Shown here in pieces: positions 4,896 to 5,569 of a DNA stretch of 5,569 bases. The notes under the pieces are model-generated. The model had not been told where the DNA came from. It did not search any database and saw only the letters and a program-made list of their open reading frames with translations. The position numbers and the translations under genes are program-made. The stretch spans positions 1-5,569 of the forward strand of contig CAVALG010000123.1 in the NCBI GenBank assembly GCA_963589585.1. Reading direction: 5' to 3'. The first letter of the stretch is position 1; the number at the start of each line of letters is the position of its first letter. This stretch comes from CAVALG01 sp963589585. GTDB lineage: Bacteria; Bacillota; Clostridia; Oscillospirales; Acutalibacteraceae.

Positions 4896-5569
4896 CTACC
4901 TACTTTTGATAGCTGCCTGTGCTGCTGCAAGGCGAGCAATCGGAACGCGGAATGGTGAACAAGATACATAATCAAGACCGATCTTGTGGCAGAACTCTAC
5001 AGATACGGGGTCACCGCCGTGCTCACCGCAGATACCGCAGTGGAGTGACGGACGAACCTTTTTACCGAGTTCAACAGCCATTTCCATAAGTTTGCCTACG
5101 CCGTTCTGGTCGAGTTTAGCAAACGGATCGTTCTCGTAAATTTTGCTGTCATAATAAGCGGTAAGGAACTTACCTGCATCATCACGGCTGAAGCCGAATG
5201 TCATCTGGGTAAGGTCATTGGTACCAAAGCAGAAGAACTCAGCCTCTTTAGCAATTTCATCAGCTGTCAAGCAAGCTCTCGGAATTTCCATCATAGTACC
5301 TACTTCGTACTTGAGGTCTGCACCTGCTGCTGCGATTTCAGCGTCAGCAGTTTCAACAACAACATCCTTAACAAACTTGAACTCTTTGAGTTCTCCGGTA
5401 AGCGGAATCATAATTTCGGGAACTATGTTCCAGTCCGGATGAGACTTTTTAACATTCAAAGCTGCGCGAATAACGGCAGATGTCTGCATTTTTGCAATTT
5501 CCGGATAAGTTACTGCAAGACGGCAGCCGCGGTGACCCATCATCGGGTTGAACTCATGGAGTGACTGAA
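4896..5569 (-). CDS. ppdK: Pyruvate, phosphate dikinase, C-terminal part (runs off the right edge)
   Basis: This enzyme interconverts pyruvate, ATP and phosphate with phosphoenolpyruvate, AMP and diphosphate in the cytoplasm, in glycolytic or gluconeogenic carbon flow. Only the last 223 residues are in the window, most of the PEP/pyruvate-binding TIM-barrel domain of an enzyme of about 875 residues. The visible hallmarks are LHEFNPMMGHRGCRL at the window edge (with the substrate-binding Arg), the metal-binding Glu in VGTMMEIPRA, the GTNDLTQMTFGFSRDD segment with Asn-Asp, and LHCGICGEHGGDP. The second Cys in that last motif corresponds to the catalytic acid/base (Cys831 in Clostridium symbiosum). 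The end, SPFRVPIARLAAAQAA then IKSR and a stop, is at the normal place for the family, so the gene appears intact here. A strong terminator follows at 4711-4753. Confidence 0.97.
   Translation of the reverse strand, partial: QSLHEFNPMMGHRGCRLAVTYPEIAKMQTSAVIRAALNVKKSHPDWNIVPEIMIPLTGELKEFKFVKDVVVETADAEIAAAGADLKYEVGTMMEIPRACLTADEIAKEAEFFCFGTNDLTQMTFGFSRDDAGKFLTAYYDSKIYENDPFAKLDQNGVGKLMEMAVELGKKVRPSLHCGICGEHGGDPVSVEFCHKIGLDYVSCSPFRVPIARLAAAQAAIKSR

Noticed and set aside
5218..5442. 74-codon plus-strand ORF in ppdK
   Set aside because: It is antisense to conserved catalytic-domain coding sequence.

Overview
The window looks like an accessory stretch of chromosome from a low-to-moderate-GC Clostridia, probably a gut Ruminococcus/Oscillospiraceae-type organism. 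This is inferred from the AGGAGG ribosome binding sites, the AT-rich intergenic DNA, a ppdK gene of the clostridial type, and small families typical of that group: four-helix-bundle (S23/bAvd-like), DUF3592, YpsA-like SLOG and HIRAN. No rRNA, tRNA, CRISPR array or transposase gene is visible.

Left part (1-1602, + strand). An array of tiny hairpins separated by an 8-base word (GTGATATT in the left half, its complement AATATCAC in the right half) forms a large imperfect palindrome at 1-169. It directly abuts the promoter and gene of a four-helix-bundle protein (223-579). Next comes a cytidine-deaminase-fold enzyme that most resembles blasticidin-S deaminases (675-1085). A second, unrelated hairpin-rich element with 8-bp terminal inverted repeats follows (1096-1198); its right end supplies the apparent ribosome binding site of a small two-TM DUF3592-like membrane protein (1210-1602). 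A 13-bp perfect hairpin (1625-1659) lies between this gene and the convergent operon.

Middle (1712-3973). A two-gene minus-strand operon encodes a single-pass membrane protein with a Ser/Tyr/Asp-rich tail (3308-3703). Fifteen bases downstream is a 526-residue protein with an EF-hand-like loop, an acidic linker, a helical middle region, a coiled coil and a C-terminal HIRAN domain (1712-3292). The function of the pair is unknown. The upstream region holds imperfect direct repeats, a consensus-like plus-strand promoter, a hairpin and a strong plus-strand terminator, which together outline a possible small RNA of about 140 nt.

Right part (3974-5569, minus strand). This is a decayed region. It contains a SLOG-family (YpsA/DUF1273-like) pseudogene lacking its N-terminus and carrying an in-frame TAA. 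It also contains a 43-codon ORF with a perfect ribosome binding site and its own terminator but an odd GC-rich end. Last is the C-terminal 223 residues of pyruvate, phosphate dikinase (ppdK), entering from beyond the right edge. An unexplained out-of-frame coding-like remnant sits between the ppdK stop codon and a strong terminator. Apart from ppdK, the genes look like an accessory set rather than one pathway.
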